A stretch of 64,000 nt of DNA from Aeromonas sanarellii (GCF_000820085.1 NZ_CDBN01000098.1:62001-126000), one strand, 5' to 3'; counted from the first letter of the stretch, positions 9,164 to 17,866 are shown. Notes: generated by a model not told the origin, from the letters alone. Numbers and translations are program-made.

Positions 9164-9901
9164 TTACTGCGCGAAGTACTTGTCATAGATCTTCTGATAG
9201 GTGCCGTTGGCCTTGATCTCGGCCAGCCCCTTGTTCAGCTGGGTCAACAGCTCCTGGTTGCCCTTGGCCACCGCGATGCCGAAGCCGGTACCGAAGTACT
9301 TGGCGTCGGTCACCGGCGTCCCCACCACCGCATACTCCTTGTGCTGCTTGAGCCAGTCGGCGGCCACCGCCGTATCGGCAAACACGCCGTCGGTGCGGCC
9401 GTTCATCATGTCGAGGAAGGCGCTCTGGTAGCTGGCGTAGGGCACGGTCAGCAGACCCTTGCTCACCCAGTTGTCCACCAGATAGGACTGGTGGGAGGTG
9501 CCGTTCTGCACGCCGACTGTCTTGTCCACCAGATCTTCCGGCCCCTTGAAGGCGTCCTTCTTGGCGACGAAGACGGCGGAGTTCTCGTAATAGATGTCGG
9601 AGAAGTCGACCTGGGCGGCCCGCTCCGGGGTCACGTCCATGGCGGCGATGGCGGCGTCATAGCGGCGGAACTTGAGGCTGGGGATCAGGCTGTCGAAGGC
9701 CTGGTTGTGGAAGCTGCACTCCAGCTTGACCTGGGCGCAGACGGCGCGGGCCAGATCGATGTCAAAGCCCTGGAACTCGTTCTTGTCGTCCAGGTATTCG
9801 AACGGCGCATAGGTGGCCTCGGTGGCGAACTTGATCTCTTTCGCCAGCACAGAGGTGCTCAGCAGGCCCATGGCGGCGACCAGCAACAGACTCTTTTTCA
9901 T
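9164..9901 (-). CDS. artI: Periplasmic arginine-binding protein ArtI/ArtJ
   Basis: A 245-residue substrate-binding protein with a Sec signal peptide (MKKSLLLVAAMGLLSTSVLA) and the SBP_bac_3 fold: FATEATYAPFEYLD, GFDIDLARAV and DAAIAAMDVTPERAAQVDFS. It captures arginine and delivers it to ArtQM. It lies 24 bp after artP. Lysine/ornithine or histidine binding is possible in this superfamily, but ArtP-like synteny favours arginine. Confidence 0.92.
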   Translation of the reverse strand: MKKSLLLVAAMGLLSTSVLAKEIKFATEATYAPFEYLDDKNEFQGFDIDLARAVCAQVKLECSFHNQAFDSLIPSLKFRRYDAAIAAMDVTPERAAQVDFSDIYYENSAVFVAKKDAFKGPEDLVDKTVGVQNGTSHQSYLVDNWVSKGLLTVPYASYQSAFLDMMNGRTDGVFADTAVAADWLKQHKEYAVVGTPVTDAKYFGTGFGIAVAKGNQELLTQLNKGLAEIKANGTYQKIYDKYFAQ

Positions 9902-9925
9902 GACAGCTTCCTTATCGACTCAATA

Positions 9926-10666
9926 TCAATGCATCAAGAATTCGGCAAACCGGCTGGTTTGCGGGGCCTGGAAGATGGCGGCGGTGCCGGATTCGATGAT
10001 CCGCCCCTTCTCCAGATAGATCACCTGACTGGCCACCTTGCGGGCGAACTCCACCTCGTGGGTCACCACCACCTGGGTGATGCCGGTCTGGCTCAGGGTG
10101 CGGATGATCTCCGCCACCTCTTTGGTAATTTCGGGGTCCAGGGCCGCAGTCGGTTCGTCAAACAACAGCACCTGGGGATCCATCATCAGGGTACGGGCGA
10201 TGGCCACCCGCTGCTGCTGGCCACCGGAGAGGCGTGCCGGCCAGGCATCGCGCTTGTCGGCCAGCTGCAATTGGGCCAGCAGGTAGGCCCCCTTGTCGAT
10301 GGCCGCCTCTCGGCTCATGCCGAGCACCTTGACCGGGGCTTCGATCAGGTTCTCCATCACGGTGAGATGGGGCCAGAGATTGTACTGCTGGAACACCATG
10401 CCCACCTTGCGGCGCAAGGCCTGAGCCTGACGGTTAAACTCGGCGGCGGAGAGGCTGGACGGGAAAGAAAATTCACTGCCCGCGATGCGCAGCACACCGG
10501 CGTCCGGGGTGTCCAGCAGGTTCATCATGCGCAGCAGGGAGCTCTTGCCCGCACCGCTCGGGCCCAGCAATACCAAGGTCTCGCCGGGAGCGGTCCGAAA
10601 GCTCACCTGTTGCAATACCGGCACCTTGTGCCAGGATTTTTCGACGCCGATTAATTCGATACCCAT
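9926..10666 (-). CDS. artP: Arginine ABC transporter ATP-binding protein ArtP
   Basis: A 246-residue ATPase with Walker A GPSGAGKSS, Q-loop FQQYNLWPHL, signature LSGGQQQRVAIAR, Walker B VLLFDEPTAALDPE and switch His in VVTHEVEFA. It resembles E. coli ArtP closely. I chose ATG 10666 by family N-terminus; an in-frame TTG lies nine bases upstream. It is first in the artPIQM operon, divergent from argR across 200 bp with an ARG box. Confidence 0.93.
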   Translation of the reverse strand: MGIELIGVEKSWHKVPVLQQVSFRTAPGETLVLLGPSGAGKSSLLRMMNLLDTPDAGVLRIAGSEFSFPSSLSAAEFNRQAQALRRKVGMVFQQYNLWPHLTVMENLIEAPVKVLGMSREAAIDKGAYLLAQLQLADKRDAWPARLSGGQQQRVAIARTLMMDPQVLLFDEPTAALDPEITKEVAEIIRTLSQTGITQVVVTHEVEFARKVASQVIYLEKGRIIESGTAAIFQAPQTSRFAEFLMH

Positions 10667-10737
10667 ACAGCCCAATTGAATAAGTTTTCAAAATTTCGTC
10701 CTGATTCTAGCGCCGGCATACATTGATGCAAGCTATA

Positions 10738-10755
10738 TTTGAATCAATATGCAGA
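10738..10755. promoter_or_regulatory. ARG box (ArgR operator) between artP and argR
   Basis: The 18-mer from 10738 (TTTGAATCAATATGCAGA) matches about 15 of 18 positions of the ArgR consensus TNTGAATWWWWATTCANW. A half-site TATGAAT follows at 10786. The position between artPIQM and argR fits arginine repression of the importer and autoregulation. Confidence 0.7.
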
Positions 10756-10866
10756 ACAAGCGCCGCTTCCTTGCCAAAAGAGGCATATGAATGCAAAATA
10801 GCAGCGCTGTTCGTATCTGCCGCCTGAGCGTGACAGGCGGTCACCCCCCTCATTCGTGAGTCCAAG

Positions 10867-11337
10867 ATGAAACATAACGACAAGCAAGAAAAACTGGCCA
10901 AGGCCTTTAAAGCCTTGCTGAAAGAGGAGCGATTCGGCTCCCAGGCAGAGATAGTGACTGCCCTGCAAGAGATGGGCTTCGAGAACATCAACCAGTCCAA
11001 GGTCTCGCGCATGCTGAGCCGCTTCGGCGCCGTCCGCACCCGCAACGCCAAGATGGAGATGGTGTACTGCCTGCCGGTGGAGCTGGGTGTCCCCACCACC
11101 TCCAGCCCCCTCAAGAATCTGGTCCTTGACGTCGACCACAACGGCGCCCTGGTGGTGATCCACACCAGCCCGGGGGCGGCCCAGCTCATCGCCCGCCTGC
11201 TCGACTCCCTCGGCAAGGCCGAAGGGATCCTCGGCACCATCGCCGGTGACGACACCATCTTCATCACGCCGACCAGCGACACCGACATCGAGGAGCTCTA
11301 CCTCTCCGCCCTCGAACTGTTCGAGCAGACCCCCTGA
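10867..11337 (+). CDS. argR: Arginine repressor ArgR
   Basis: A 156-residue hexameric, arginine-binding repressor of arginine biosynthesis and transport, identical in length to E. coli ArgR. The N-terminal winged helix includes [13 protein letters not shown] and recognition helix QSKVSRML. The C-terminal oligomerisation/arginine domain includes [11 protein letters not shown]. It is divergent from the art operon and ends at a palindromic terminator. Confidence 0.97.
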   Translation: MKHNDKQEKLAKAFKALLKEERFGSQAEIVTALQEMGFENINQSKVSRMLSRFGAVRTRNAKMEMVYCLPVELGVPTTSSPLKNLVLDVDHNGALVVIHTSPGAAQLIARLLDSLGKAEGILGTIAGDDTIFITPTSDTDIEELYLSALELFEQTP

Positions 11338-11371
11338 TCGGGCGGCCGTCGTCGAGACGGCATCCCGAACG

Positions 11372-11399
11372 AAAAATCCCGGCCAAGGCCGGGATTTTT
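11372..11399. terminator. Bidirectional terminator between argR and DyP peroxidase gene
   Basis: A perfect 13-bp inverted repeat, AAAAATCCCGGCC/GGCCGGGATTTTT, with loop AA serves both convergent genes. Confidence 0.9.
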
Positions 11400-11421
11400 G
11401 TTATCTGCGAGTAAGACAGGC

Positions 11422-12327
11422 TTAACGGCCCTGGGCCTCCAGGAAGTCGACGGACGGGGCGAAGAAGGCCGCGCCGGTCACCGCCCGGGTGAAGCGCAGC
11501 AGGTGATCGAAGTGACTGCCCTCCCCCTTGTACATGCTGGCCAGCATGGCGTTGAAGTGCAGCGGCGTGCGGCAGCAGGAGATGAAGTAGAGCCCCTGCT
11601 CGCTCATGGTGCCCCAGGGCATGCTCTGGCGCAGTATCTCCATGGACTCCCCCTTCGAGGTCTTGAGGTTGACCCGCTTGATGTGGGAAGTGAGCGGCTT
11701 GTCGGCGGACTCGTATTCGATGTTGTCCACCTTGGTGCGGCCTATGATGTCTTCCTGCTCCTTCAGGGCCAGCTTCTCCCAGTCGCTCATGGCGTGGACC
11801 CAGCGCTGCACGTGGAGATAGGAGCCGCCGGCGAACTCGCCGCCGTCCAGCAGCGCCACTTCGGCCCTGTGCTCATCCTGCGGGTTCTCGGTGCCGTCGA
11901 CGAAGCCGGTCAGATCCCGGCAGTCGAGGTTGCGAAAACCGCGCACCTCTTCGGCCAGCACCACCAGTCCGGCCAGCAGGGCCATCACCCGCTGGCCGGC
12001 GTGGTGCAGCACGTCGACCCGGTCGGCCCTCAGCTGCACGAACAGATCGAACGGAGTGTTCGGCGCCTTGTTGCCATTGGCCTCCTGCGCCATAAAGCCG
12101 CGGAACTGGGGTGGACGGGCCACCGGATAGATGGCATCCCAGCCCTCGGCACCCACGGCCACCAGGCCGCTGAAGGCGGCATCGGGGAAGTCGGCGCTCA
12201 CCGCGTCCCACAGCGCCGGCAGGCTGGCCAGGCGGGCCGCCAGGGCGGCACCGTCGCCGGTGCGATTGAACATCAGATAGAGGGCATGCAGATTCGGCTC
12301 TGCGCAGATCCCGGCTTGGGCTTTCAT
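11422..12327 (-). CDS. DyP-type haem peroxidase (YfeX-like)
   Basis: A 301-residue dye-decolorising peroxidase family protein with the diagnostic GxxDG motif (GFVDGTENP, catalytic Asp) and a ferredoxin-like duplicated fold. A candidate proximal haem His lies in VQRWVHAM. There is no signal peptide, so it is cytoplasmic, as E. coli YfeX is. ATG 12327 is chosen for GGAGAGAG just upstream and for alignment to MKAQAGICAEPN-type starts. YfeX-type proteins have been linked to haem or porphyrinogen oxidation; the substrate here is unknown. It stands alone between argR and fbpC. Confidence 0.9.
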   Translation of the reverse strand: MKAQAGICAEPNLHALYLMFNRTGDGAALAARLASLPALWDAVSADFPDAAFSGLVAVGAEGWDAIYPVARPPQFRGFMAQEANGNKAPNTPFDLFVQLRADRVDVLHHAGQRVMALLAGLVVLAEEVRGFRNLDCRDLTGFVDGTENPQDEHRAEVALLDGGEFAGGSYLHVQRWVHAMSDWEKLALKEQEDIIGRTKVDNIEYESADKPLTSHIKRVNLKTSKGESMEILRQSMPWGTMSEQGLYFISCCRTPLHFNAMLASMYKGEGSHFDHLLRFTRAVTGAAFFAPSVDFLEAQGR

Positions 12328-12416
12328 TTCTCTCTCCAAAGACATTGGCTAAAGGCGTGGCGCGATTATAAACCAGTGCAACCCCAGTTCATTGATTTCA
12401 CGACGATATCACGCCA

Positions 12417-13451
12417 TCAGGGCAAAGGGTCAAACAACACCAGGGCATGGGGGGCCACGGTCACCCGCGCCCTCTTCCCTTCCAGGGGCTCGCCGATGCT
12501 GGCCTCCAGAGACTGGCCGGCACAATCCACCAGCACCCGGCAGTGATGACCCAGGAAGTGCTGCTCCCGCACCTCGAGTTCGCCATCAGCCGCCGCCGTC
12601 AGCGCCAGCTGCTGGGGCCTGAGCATGAGTTGCAGCCGCTCCCCGACCGTACGGCCATGGGGCTCCTGGCCACAGATGGTGCCCAGGATGGTCTTCACGC
12701 AGTGGCTGTCCACCACCTCGGCCGCCAGATAGTTGACCCCGCCGAGAAATTCCGCCACGAAGCGGTTCTGTGGGCGACGATAGAGCTGCTCAGGCTGCCC
12801 CACCTGCTCGATGTGACCGGCCCGAAACAGCGCCAGCCGGTCGGCGAAGGCGAACGCCTCCTCCTTGCTGTGGCTGACGAAGATGGCCCCTATGCCCTGC
12901 TGCTTGAGCAGGGTACGGATCTCGAGGATCAGCTTCATCCGCACCTGGGTGTCGATGTTGGAGAAGGGCTCGTCCAGCAGCATCAGCCTCGGCTTGCAGA
13001 CCAGGGCGCGGGCGATGGCCACCCGCTGCTGCTGGCCGCCGGAGAGCTGATGGGGATAACGCTCCCCCAGGCCCTGCAGATTGACCAGCGCCAGCGCCTC
13101 TTCCACCTGCTGCTGGCGGCTGCCGCGATCGAGCCGGATCAGCCCGAAGCCGACATTCTGTGCCACCGTCAGATGGGGGAAGAGGGCGTAATCCTGGAAG
13201 ATCATGCCGATGTGGCGCGCCTCCGGCGGCACGCTCTGGCCCTCTCCGTCCAGCAGCATATCGCCGAGACGGATCTCCCCTTCGGCCAGCGGCAACAGGC
13301 CGGCGACGGCCTTGAGCAAGGTGGTCTTGCCACAGCCGCTCGCCCCCAGCAGGCAGACGATCTCGTTGTCGGCCACCGTCAGGGATAGCTGTTCCAGCAC
13401 ATTGCGACCGTTGTAGCGGCAGCTGACCTTCTCGATATTCAGGCAGGACAA
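12417..13451 (-). CDS. fbpC: Ferric iron ABC transporter ATPase FbpC
   Basis: A 344-residue ATPase: Walker A GASGCGKTT, Q-loop FQDYALFPHL, signature LSGGQQQRVAIAR, Walker B LMLLDEPFSN and switch VSHSKEEAF, then a C-terminal TOBE-like regulatory domain (about 240-344). It powers Fe3+ import through FbpB. The start is TTG at 13451, supported by AGAGGA eight bases upstream. It is third in fbpABC, 44 bp after fbpB. Confidence 0.93.
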   Translation of the reverse strand: MSCLNIEKVSCRYNGRNVLEQLSLTVADNEIVCLLGASGCGKTTLLKAVAGLLPLAEGEIRLGDMLLDGEGQSVPPEARHIGMIFQDYALFPHLTVAQNVGFGLIRLDRGSRQQQVEEALALVNLQGLGERYPHQLSGGQQQRVAIARALVCKPRLMLLDEPFSNIDTQVRMKLILEIRTLLKQQGIGAIFVSHSKEEAFAFADRLALFRAGHIEQVGQPEQLYRRPQNRFVAEFLGGVNYLAAEVVDSHCVKTILGTICGQEPHGRTVGERLQLMLRPQQLALTAAADGELEVREQHFLGHHCRVLVDCAGQSLEASIGEPLEGKRARVTVAPHALVLFDPLP

Positions 13452-13495
13452 GGTACTTTTCCTCTCGCGTGTTGACGCCGGGCGGGACGACGCGC

Positions 13496-15121
13496 TCAGT
13501 GGCCCGGGCCGTCCAGACTGCGGTTGATCCAGACCAGGGGGACCAGCCCCACCAGCACGATGACGATGGCGCCGAGCGCTCCCCGCTCCAGCATCTCGTC
13601 CGAGACGAACTGGTAGACGTGGGTCGCCAGGGTCTCGAAGTTGAACGGCCGCAGCAACAGGGCGGCAGGCAGCTCCTTCATGGATTCGATGAATACCAGC
13701 ATGGCGCCGGCAAAGAGGCCGCGTCGCACCAGCGGCAGGTGGATACGCCGCAGCATGCCGCCCGCCCCCTGCCCCAGGGAGCGGGCCGCCATGTCGAGAC
13801 TGGGGGAGACCTTGTTCATGCTGCTCTCCACCGAGCCGATGGCGATGGCCACGAAGCGCACCAGGTAGCCGAACACGATGGCGGTGAGGGTGCCGGTCAA
13901 GAGCAGACCCGGCCCCTGCATCCCGAGCCAGTCGGCCAGATCGTTGATGCCAAAGTCCAGCGCCGTCAGCGGCACCAGCACCCCGATGGCGAGCACTGTG
14001 CCCGGCATGGCGTAGCCCATGGCGGCGATGCGCAGGGGCAGCAGGCTGCGGGTGCCCCCGTCAAGACGGCGGAAGAAGCCGAGCAGCAGGGCGATGGCCA
14101 TGGCGAGCAGTGCGGTCAACGCCGAGACCGTCAGGCTGTTGCCGGCGAAGCGAACGAACTCCGGCGTCCACGACAGCGCGAAATAGCGCACCCCGTAGTC
14201 CAGCAGGATAGCGAACGGCAGGACGAAGCCCGCCAGCACCAGGCCCCAGCACCAGATCGCCGCCAGCACGCGGCGCCCTCCCTTGAGGGGATAGCGCATC
14301 GGCTGCTCGAACCCCATGGATTTCTGGAACACCTGCTGGCGCTGGCGGGAACGACGCTCAATGGCGATGAGCAGCACCACCGCCAGCAGCATCAGGCAGG
14401 AGAGCTTGGCGGCGGTGGCCAGACTGCCGTAACCGAGCCAGGTGTCATAGACCGCCGTGGTCAGGGTGTTGATGGCGAAGAAGTGGACGGTGGCGAAGTC
14501 CGCCAGGGTTTCCATCGCCACCAGGGATACCCCCACCATGATGGCGGGGCGGGCCAGCGGCAGGCTGAGACGGCGAAAGCTCTGCCAGGGGGTGCAGCCG
14601 AGCAGCCGGCTGGAGTGAATGAGGCTGACCGACTGCTCCAGGAAGGAGGCGCGCGCCAGCAGATAGACATAAGGGAAGAGCACCAGGGCCAGCACCCAGG
14701 CGGCACCGCCGAGGGAGCGGATGGCCGGGAACCAGTAGTCGGCCGGGCTCTGCCAGCCAAACAGGGTGCGCAGCCCCGCCTGCAACGGGCCCGAGTAGTC
14801 CAGCAGATCGGTATAGACGTAGGCCACTATGTAGGAGGGCATGGCCATGGGCAGCATCAGCGCCCACTGCAGGGCGCGGCGCCCCGGCACCTGGCACATG
14901 GCCACCAGCCAGGCGGTAGGCACCCCGAACAACAGGCTGAGCGCCGCCACCCCCAGCACCAGGCCCGAGGTGTTGCGAAGGTAATCGGTCAGTACCGTAT
15001 CGGCAAGGTGGGCAAACAGATCCCCGTCGGCCGAGAAGGCGGAGAAGACGAGGGCAAGTACCGGCAAACCCAGCAGCAGGGCGGTGGCCCAGCTGCCGGC
15101 AATCCATCCAAAATGTTTCAT
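13496..15121 (-). CDS. fbpB: Ferric iron ABC transporter permease FbpB (fused two-domain)
   Basis: A 541-residue inner-membrane permease made of two tandem BPD_transp_1 domains (about 50-260 and 330-530), each with an EAA loop (SSRLLGCTPWQSFRRLSLPL; AARSLGQGAGGMLRRIHLPL). This fused architecture is typical of FbpB/SfuB-type iron permeases. It lies 39 bp after fbpA, behind a hairpin that may lower its expression relative to the binding protein. Confidence 0.94.
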   Translation of the reverse strand: MKHFGWIAGSWATALLLGLPVLALVFSAFSADGDLFAHLADTVLTDYLRNTSGLVLGVAALSLLFGVPTAWLVAMCQVPGRRALQWALMLPMAMPSYIVAYVYTDLLDYSGPLQAGLRTLFGWQSPADYWFPAIRSLGGAAWVLALVLFPYVYLLARASFLEQSVSLIHSSRLLGCTPWQSFRRLSLPLARPAIMVGVSLVAMETLADFATVHFFAINTLTTAVYDTWLGYGSLATAAKLSCLMLLAVVLLIAIERRSRQRQQVFQKSMGFEQPMRYPLKGGRRVLAAIWCWGLVLAGFVLPFAILLDYGVRYFALSWTPEFVRFAGNSLTVSALTALLAMAIALLLGFFRRLDGGTRSLLPLRIAAMGYAMPGTVLAIGVLVPLTALDFGINDLADWLGMQGPGLLLTGTLTAIVFGYLVRFVAIAIGSVESSMNKVSPSLDMAARSLGQGAGGMLRRIHLPLVRRGLFAGAMLVFIESMKELPAALLLRPFNFETLATHVYQFVSDEMLERGALGAIVIVLVGLVPLVWINRSLDGPGH

Positions 15122-15136
15122 GAGTCCACAGATGTT

Positions 15137-15157
15137 GATGGGGCCATCGGCCCCATC
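15137..15157 (-). promoter_or_regulatory. Intercistronic hairpin between fbpA and fbpB
   Basis: A perfect 9-bp stem GATGGGGCC/GGCCCCATC with loop ATC and no U-tract sits between the fbpA stop and fbpB start. Such hairpins commonly stabilise the upstream binding-protein message or attenuate read-through; that role is inferred. Confidence 0.7.
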
Positions 15158-15160
15158 TGA

Positions 15161-16165
15161 TTACAAGTCGAATTTCACTTCATCAAGCAGTTGCAAGGCG
15201 TCCTTGCGATGCTTGGCGTAGTCGCTGACCGGCAGGGAGTCAGACTTGAAACTGCCCCAGGACTTGACCATGGCGGAGGGTTCCACCCCGGCCTTGACCG
15301 GGTACTCGGCATTCACGTCCGCATACATGTGCTGGGCGGTGTCGCCGGAGAGGAACTCCATCAGCTTCTGGGCCGCCTCCTTGTTCTTGGCGTACTTGGT
15401 CATGGCCACGCCGCTCACGTTCACGTGGGCACCGCGATCCCCCTGGTTCGGGAAGTTGATCTCGACCGCCTCGGCCCAGGACTTCTGCGCCGGATCCTTC
15501 AGCATGGCGCCCAGGTAGTAGCTGTTGCCCAGGGAGACATCGCAGATGCCGTCCTTGATCGCCTTGACCTGATCCCGGTCGTTGCCCTGCGGCTTGCGTG
15601 CCAGGTTGGCCTTGACCCCTTCCAGCCAGGTTTTGGCATCCGCCATGCCGTGATGGGCGATCATGGAGGAAACCAGCGCCACATTGTACTCGTGCTTGCC
15701 GCTGCGGGTACAAATTTTTCCTTTGAATTCAGGCTTGGCCAGATCTTCGTAGCTGATGGTGGCGAGCTTGCCGAGGCGCTCCTTGCTGGAGTAGATGGCG
15801 CGCACCCGGGTGGTCAGGGCGAACCAGCGGTTCTCCGGATCCCGATAGATGGAGGGGATATTCTCCTGCAGGGTCTTGCTGTCCACCGGCTGCACCAGAT
15901 CCTTGTTCACCAGGTCGGTCAGGCGGCTGATGTCGACGGTCAGCATCAAATCCGCCGGGGAGAGCTTGCCTTCCCGCTCCAGACGCTCGTTCAGCCCCTC
16001 TTTGGCGAACACCACGTTGACCTTGATCCCGGTCTCCTTCTCGAACTGCTGGATGATGGGCTTGATCAGCTCATCCTGACGGGTGGAGTAGACGTTCACT
16101 TCAGCGGCGAATGCCGACTGGGCGGCCAGGGTGGAGAGAGCCAGCGCCAGCATCTTCATTTTCAT
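15161..16165 (-). CDS. fbpA: Periplasmic ferric iron-binding protein FbpA
   Basis: A 334-residue binding protein with a signal peptide (MKMKMLALALSTLAAQSAFA) and an SBP fold starting EVNVYSTRQDELIKPI. The Tyr pair in LGNSYYLG matches the iron-liganding tyrosines of FbpA/FutA proteins. ATG 16165 has AAGGA seven bases upstream, so the longer frame from 16213 is rejected. It is first of fbpABC, and a Fur-like site lies about 25-40 bp upstream. Confidence 0.94.
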   Translation of the reverse strand: MKMKMLALALSTLAAQSAFAAEVNVYSTRQDELIKPIIQQFEKETGIKVNVVFAKEGLNERLEREGKLSPADLMLTVDISRLTDLVNKDLVQPVDSKTLQENIPSIYRDPENRWFALTTRVRAIYSSKERLGKLATISYEDLAKPEFKGKICTRSGKHEYNVALVSSMIAHHGMADAKTWLEGVKANLARKPQGNDRDQVKAIKDGICDVSLGNSYYLGAMLKDPAQKSWAEAVEINFPNQGDRGAHVNVSGVAMTKYAKNKEAAQKLMEFLSGDTAQHMYADVNAEYPVKAGVEPSAMVKSWGSFKSDSLPVSDYAKHRKDALQLLDEVKFDL

Positions 16166-16188
16166 TGTCCGTTCCTTGTGTGCGTATC

Positions 16189-16207
16189 GATTGATAACCA
16201 TTTTTGT
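16189..16207. promoter_or_regulatory. Candidate Fur box upstream of fbpA
   Basis: The 14-mer TGATAACCATTTTT (within 16189-16207) agrees at about 11 positions with the Fur core TGATAATCATTATC. It lies just upstream of the fbpA start, where iron-bound Fur would block transcription. Confidence 0.5.
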
Positions 16208-16287
16208 TTGCATTCTGCACGAGTCACGGCCTCAGGATCAAGGCGCTTCAGGGAGGTAGGATCACATATTTAACCATTGAACAAATG

Positions 16288-16320
16288 AAAGGGACCGAAT
16301 GATGTCTCATCCGGTCCCTT
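16288..16320 (-). terminator. Terminator-like hairpin downstream of the PII gene
   Basis: The stem AAGGGACCGGATGA / TCATTCGGTCCCTT (one mismatch, loop GACA read on the minus strand) is followed on that strand by TTTCATTTG. It lies about 65 bp beyond the PII stop and upstream of fbpA. Confidence 0.6.
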
Positions 16321-16383
16321 GATGACAGCCTCTCCCCGCCGAGGCGTCGCTGCCGGACCTTCACGGCCCCGCGGCGCGGGGTA

Positions 16384-16722
16384 TCAGAGCGCCTCGTCGT
16401 CGCTCTCGCCGGTGCGGATCCGCACCGCCTGCAACAGGTCATAGACGAAGATCTTGCCGTCACCTATCTTGCCGGTGTAGGCCGCCTTGCAGATGGCCTC
16501 GATCACCCCTTCCACGTTCTCGTCGGCGGTGGCGATCTCCAGCTTTACCTTCGGCAGGAAGTCGACCTGGTACTCGGCCCCCCGGTATAATTCGGTGTGC
16601 CCCTTCTGGCGACCGAAGCCCTTGACCTCGGAGACGGTCAGGCCTTCCACCCCCAGGTTGGCGATGGCCTCGCGCACGTCGTCCAACTTGAAGGGTTTGA
16701 TAATCGCAGTAATCAGCTTCAT
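16384..16722 (-). CDS. Nitrogen regulatory protein PII (GlnB/GlnK)
   Basis: A 112-residue trimeric PII signal protein sensing 2-oxoglutarate and ATP/ADP. The T-loop YRGAEYQVDFLPK contains Tyr51, the uridylylation site. The B-loop is TGKIGDGK and the C-loop RIRTGE. Residues such as KAAYTGKIGDGK and the KLIT N-terminus resemble GlnK more than GlnB, but the paralogue cannot be fixed from sequence alone. A -24/-12 promoter-like element about 40 bp upstream, with NtrC-like half-sites further up, suggests nitrogen control, as for glnK. It is not adjacent to amtB, which lies 46 kb away. Confidence 0.93.
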   Translation of the reverse strand: MKLITAIIKPFKLDDVREAIANLGVEGLTVSEVKGFGRQKGHTELYRGAEYQVDFLPKVKLEIATADENVEGVIEAICKAAYTGKIGDGKIFVYDLLQAVRIRTGESDDEAL

Positions 16723-16760
16723 CTGGTTGCTCCCAATCCATGGTATGTCACGAATGGGTC

Positions 16761-16777
16761 ATCAATTCTTGTGCCAA
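16761..16777 (-). promoter_or_regulatory. Sigma-54 type -24/-12 promoter of the PII gene
   Basis: On the minus strand TTGGCACAAGAATTGAT matches the sigma-54 consensus TTGGCAC-N5-TTGCW, with correct GG-N10 spacing and one mismatch (A for C at -12). Transcription would start near 16750, leaving a leader of about 28 nt. Confidence 0.65.
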
Positions 16778-16871
16778 GTATTTTTATTGTTTATTTTCAT
16801 TAAGATAGCCATCAACCCTTGAGCCATTACGGCTCAGGATCACCAAGGAAGCGCATCTCGCCCCATAATGA

Positions 16872-16905
16872 GGCACCAAGCTGCACCAGACTCCCTTGAT
16901 GCACC
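16872..16905 (-). promoter_or_regulatory. Clustered NtrC-like half-sites
   Basis: Three GGTGC(A/C) units (minus strand; 16872-16877, 16882-16887, 16900-16905) lie about 100-130 bp upstream of the -24/-12 element, the usual enhancer distance for NtrC (consensus TGCACC-N5-GGTGCA). They are direct rather than inverted repeats, which weakens the case. Confidence 0.35.
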
Positions 16906-16923
16906 AAATGAGAGCATCGCCCC

Positions 16924-17340
16924 ATGTTAGTCATCTCCCAGAGCGTGATCATTCCCTGGCATGAGCTGCAGTTCCAGACCATGCGAGCCCAGGGGGCCGG
17001 GGGGCAGCACGTCAACAAGACCGACTCCGCCGTCTGGCTGCGTTTCGACTACAGAGACTCCCCCAGCCTGCCCCCCCTCTACAAGGAGGGGCTGGAGAGG
17101 CTCGCCGACAGCCGGGTCCACGACGGCTTCATCCAGATCAGGGTCGAGACCCACCGCAGTCAGGACATGAACCGCAAGGAGGCCATGAGCCGCCTGACCG
17201 AGCTGCTGAAAAAAGCCGCCTGGCGCCCCAAGGCGCGTCACGCCACCAAGCCGACCCGCAGCGCCCAGCGCAAGCGGGTCGAGGCCAAGAAGCGCAAGGG
17301 CGAGATCAAGTCCGCCCGCGGCAAACCCGGGCTGGAGTGA
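16924..17340 (+). CDS. arfB: Ribosome rescue peptidyl-tRNA hydrolase ArfB (YaeJ)
   Basis: A 138-residue release-factor-like protein that hydrolyses peptidyl-tRNA on stalled ribosomes. The catalytic GGQ is in MRAQGAGGQHVNKTDSA (about residue 25). The tail is strongly basic (TRSAQRKRVEAKKRKGEIKS) and would enter the mRNA channel, as in E. coli YaeJ. No strong ribosome-binding site is seen. It is followed by ogt 31 bp later, probably co-transcribed. Confidence 0.94.
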   Translation: MLVISQSVIIPWHELQFQTMRAQGAGGQHVNKTDSAVWLRFDYRDSPSLPPLYKEGLERLADSRVHDGFIQIRVETHRSQDMNRKEAMSRLTELLKKAAWRPKARHATKPTRSAQRKRVEAKKRKGEIKSARGKPGLE

Positions 17341-17371
17341 CCTGCCTTGCCGCCCTCCGGAGGAGAAGAGG

Positions 17372-17866
17372 ATGCAATACAGTTTTTGCGAGAGTCGTCA
17401 CGGCCCCCTGCTCGTCGCCATCGATCGGCATGGCCTGCGTTATGTAGAGTTCGTCCGGGGAGAGCAGCCGGTCACCCCGACGGCGGAATGGCAACGGGAT
17501 GATCAGGCCCTGGCCCCCTTCGTCGAGCAGTTCGCCGCCTACTTCGCCGGCCGGCTGCGCCAGTTCGATCTGCCCCTCGCCGCCCGGGGAACGCCGTTCC
17601 AGCAGTCGGTGTGGCACGCCCTGTGCGACATCCCCTATGGCGAGACCGTCAGCTACCTCGAGATTGCCCAGGCCATCGGCAACCCCAAGGCGGTGCGCGC
17701 CGTGGGCGCCGCCAACGGCCGCAACCCCTTGAGCATCATAGTGCCCTGCCACCGGGTGATCGGTCGCAGCGGCGCACTGACCGGTTATGCCGGCGGCATC
17801 CCCATCAAACGCTGGCTGCTGGCGCTGGAGCAACAGACTGCCGACAACTTCACGCTGACCCCCTGA
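17372..17866 (+). CDS. ogt: Methylated-DNA--protein-cysteine methyltransferase Ogt
   Basis: A 164-residue suicide repair enzyme moving alkyl groups from O6-alkylguanine to its own cysteine. The active site PCHRVIG is near residue 127. The helix-turn-helix includes YLEIAQAIGNPKAVRAVGAANGRN, cut here as GNPKAVRAVGAANGRNPLS, the usual arginine-finger region. GGAG/AGAGG precede ATG 17372. Its 3' end (PIKRWLLA) recurs as a diverged copy just after the stop. Confidence 0.94.
   Translation: MQYSFCESRHGPLLVAIDRHGLRYVEFVRGEQPVTPTAEWQRDDQALAPFVEQFAAYFAGRLRQFDLPLAARGTPFQQSVWHALCDIPYGETVSYLEIAQAIGNPKAVRAVGAANGRNPLSIIVPCHRVIGRSGALTGYAGGIPIKRWLLALEQQTADNFTLTP

Noticed and set aside
8618..10654. 678-codon + strand frame opposite artQ, artI and artP
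   Set aside because: Antisense to three genes with strong family matches; no domain visible.
13469..15160. 563-codon + strand frame opposite fbpB
   Set aside because: It is the antisense shadow of a well-supported permease gene; low-complexity His/Gln/Gly-rich content is typical of GC-rich reverse frames.
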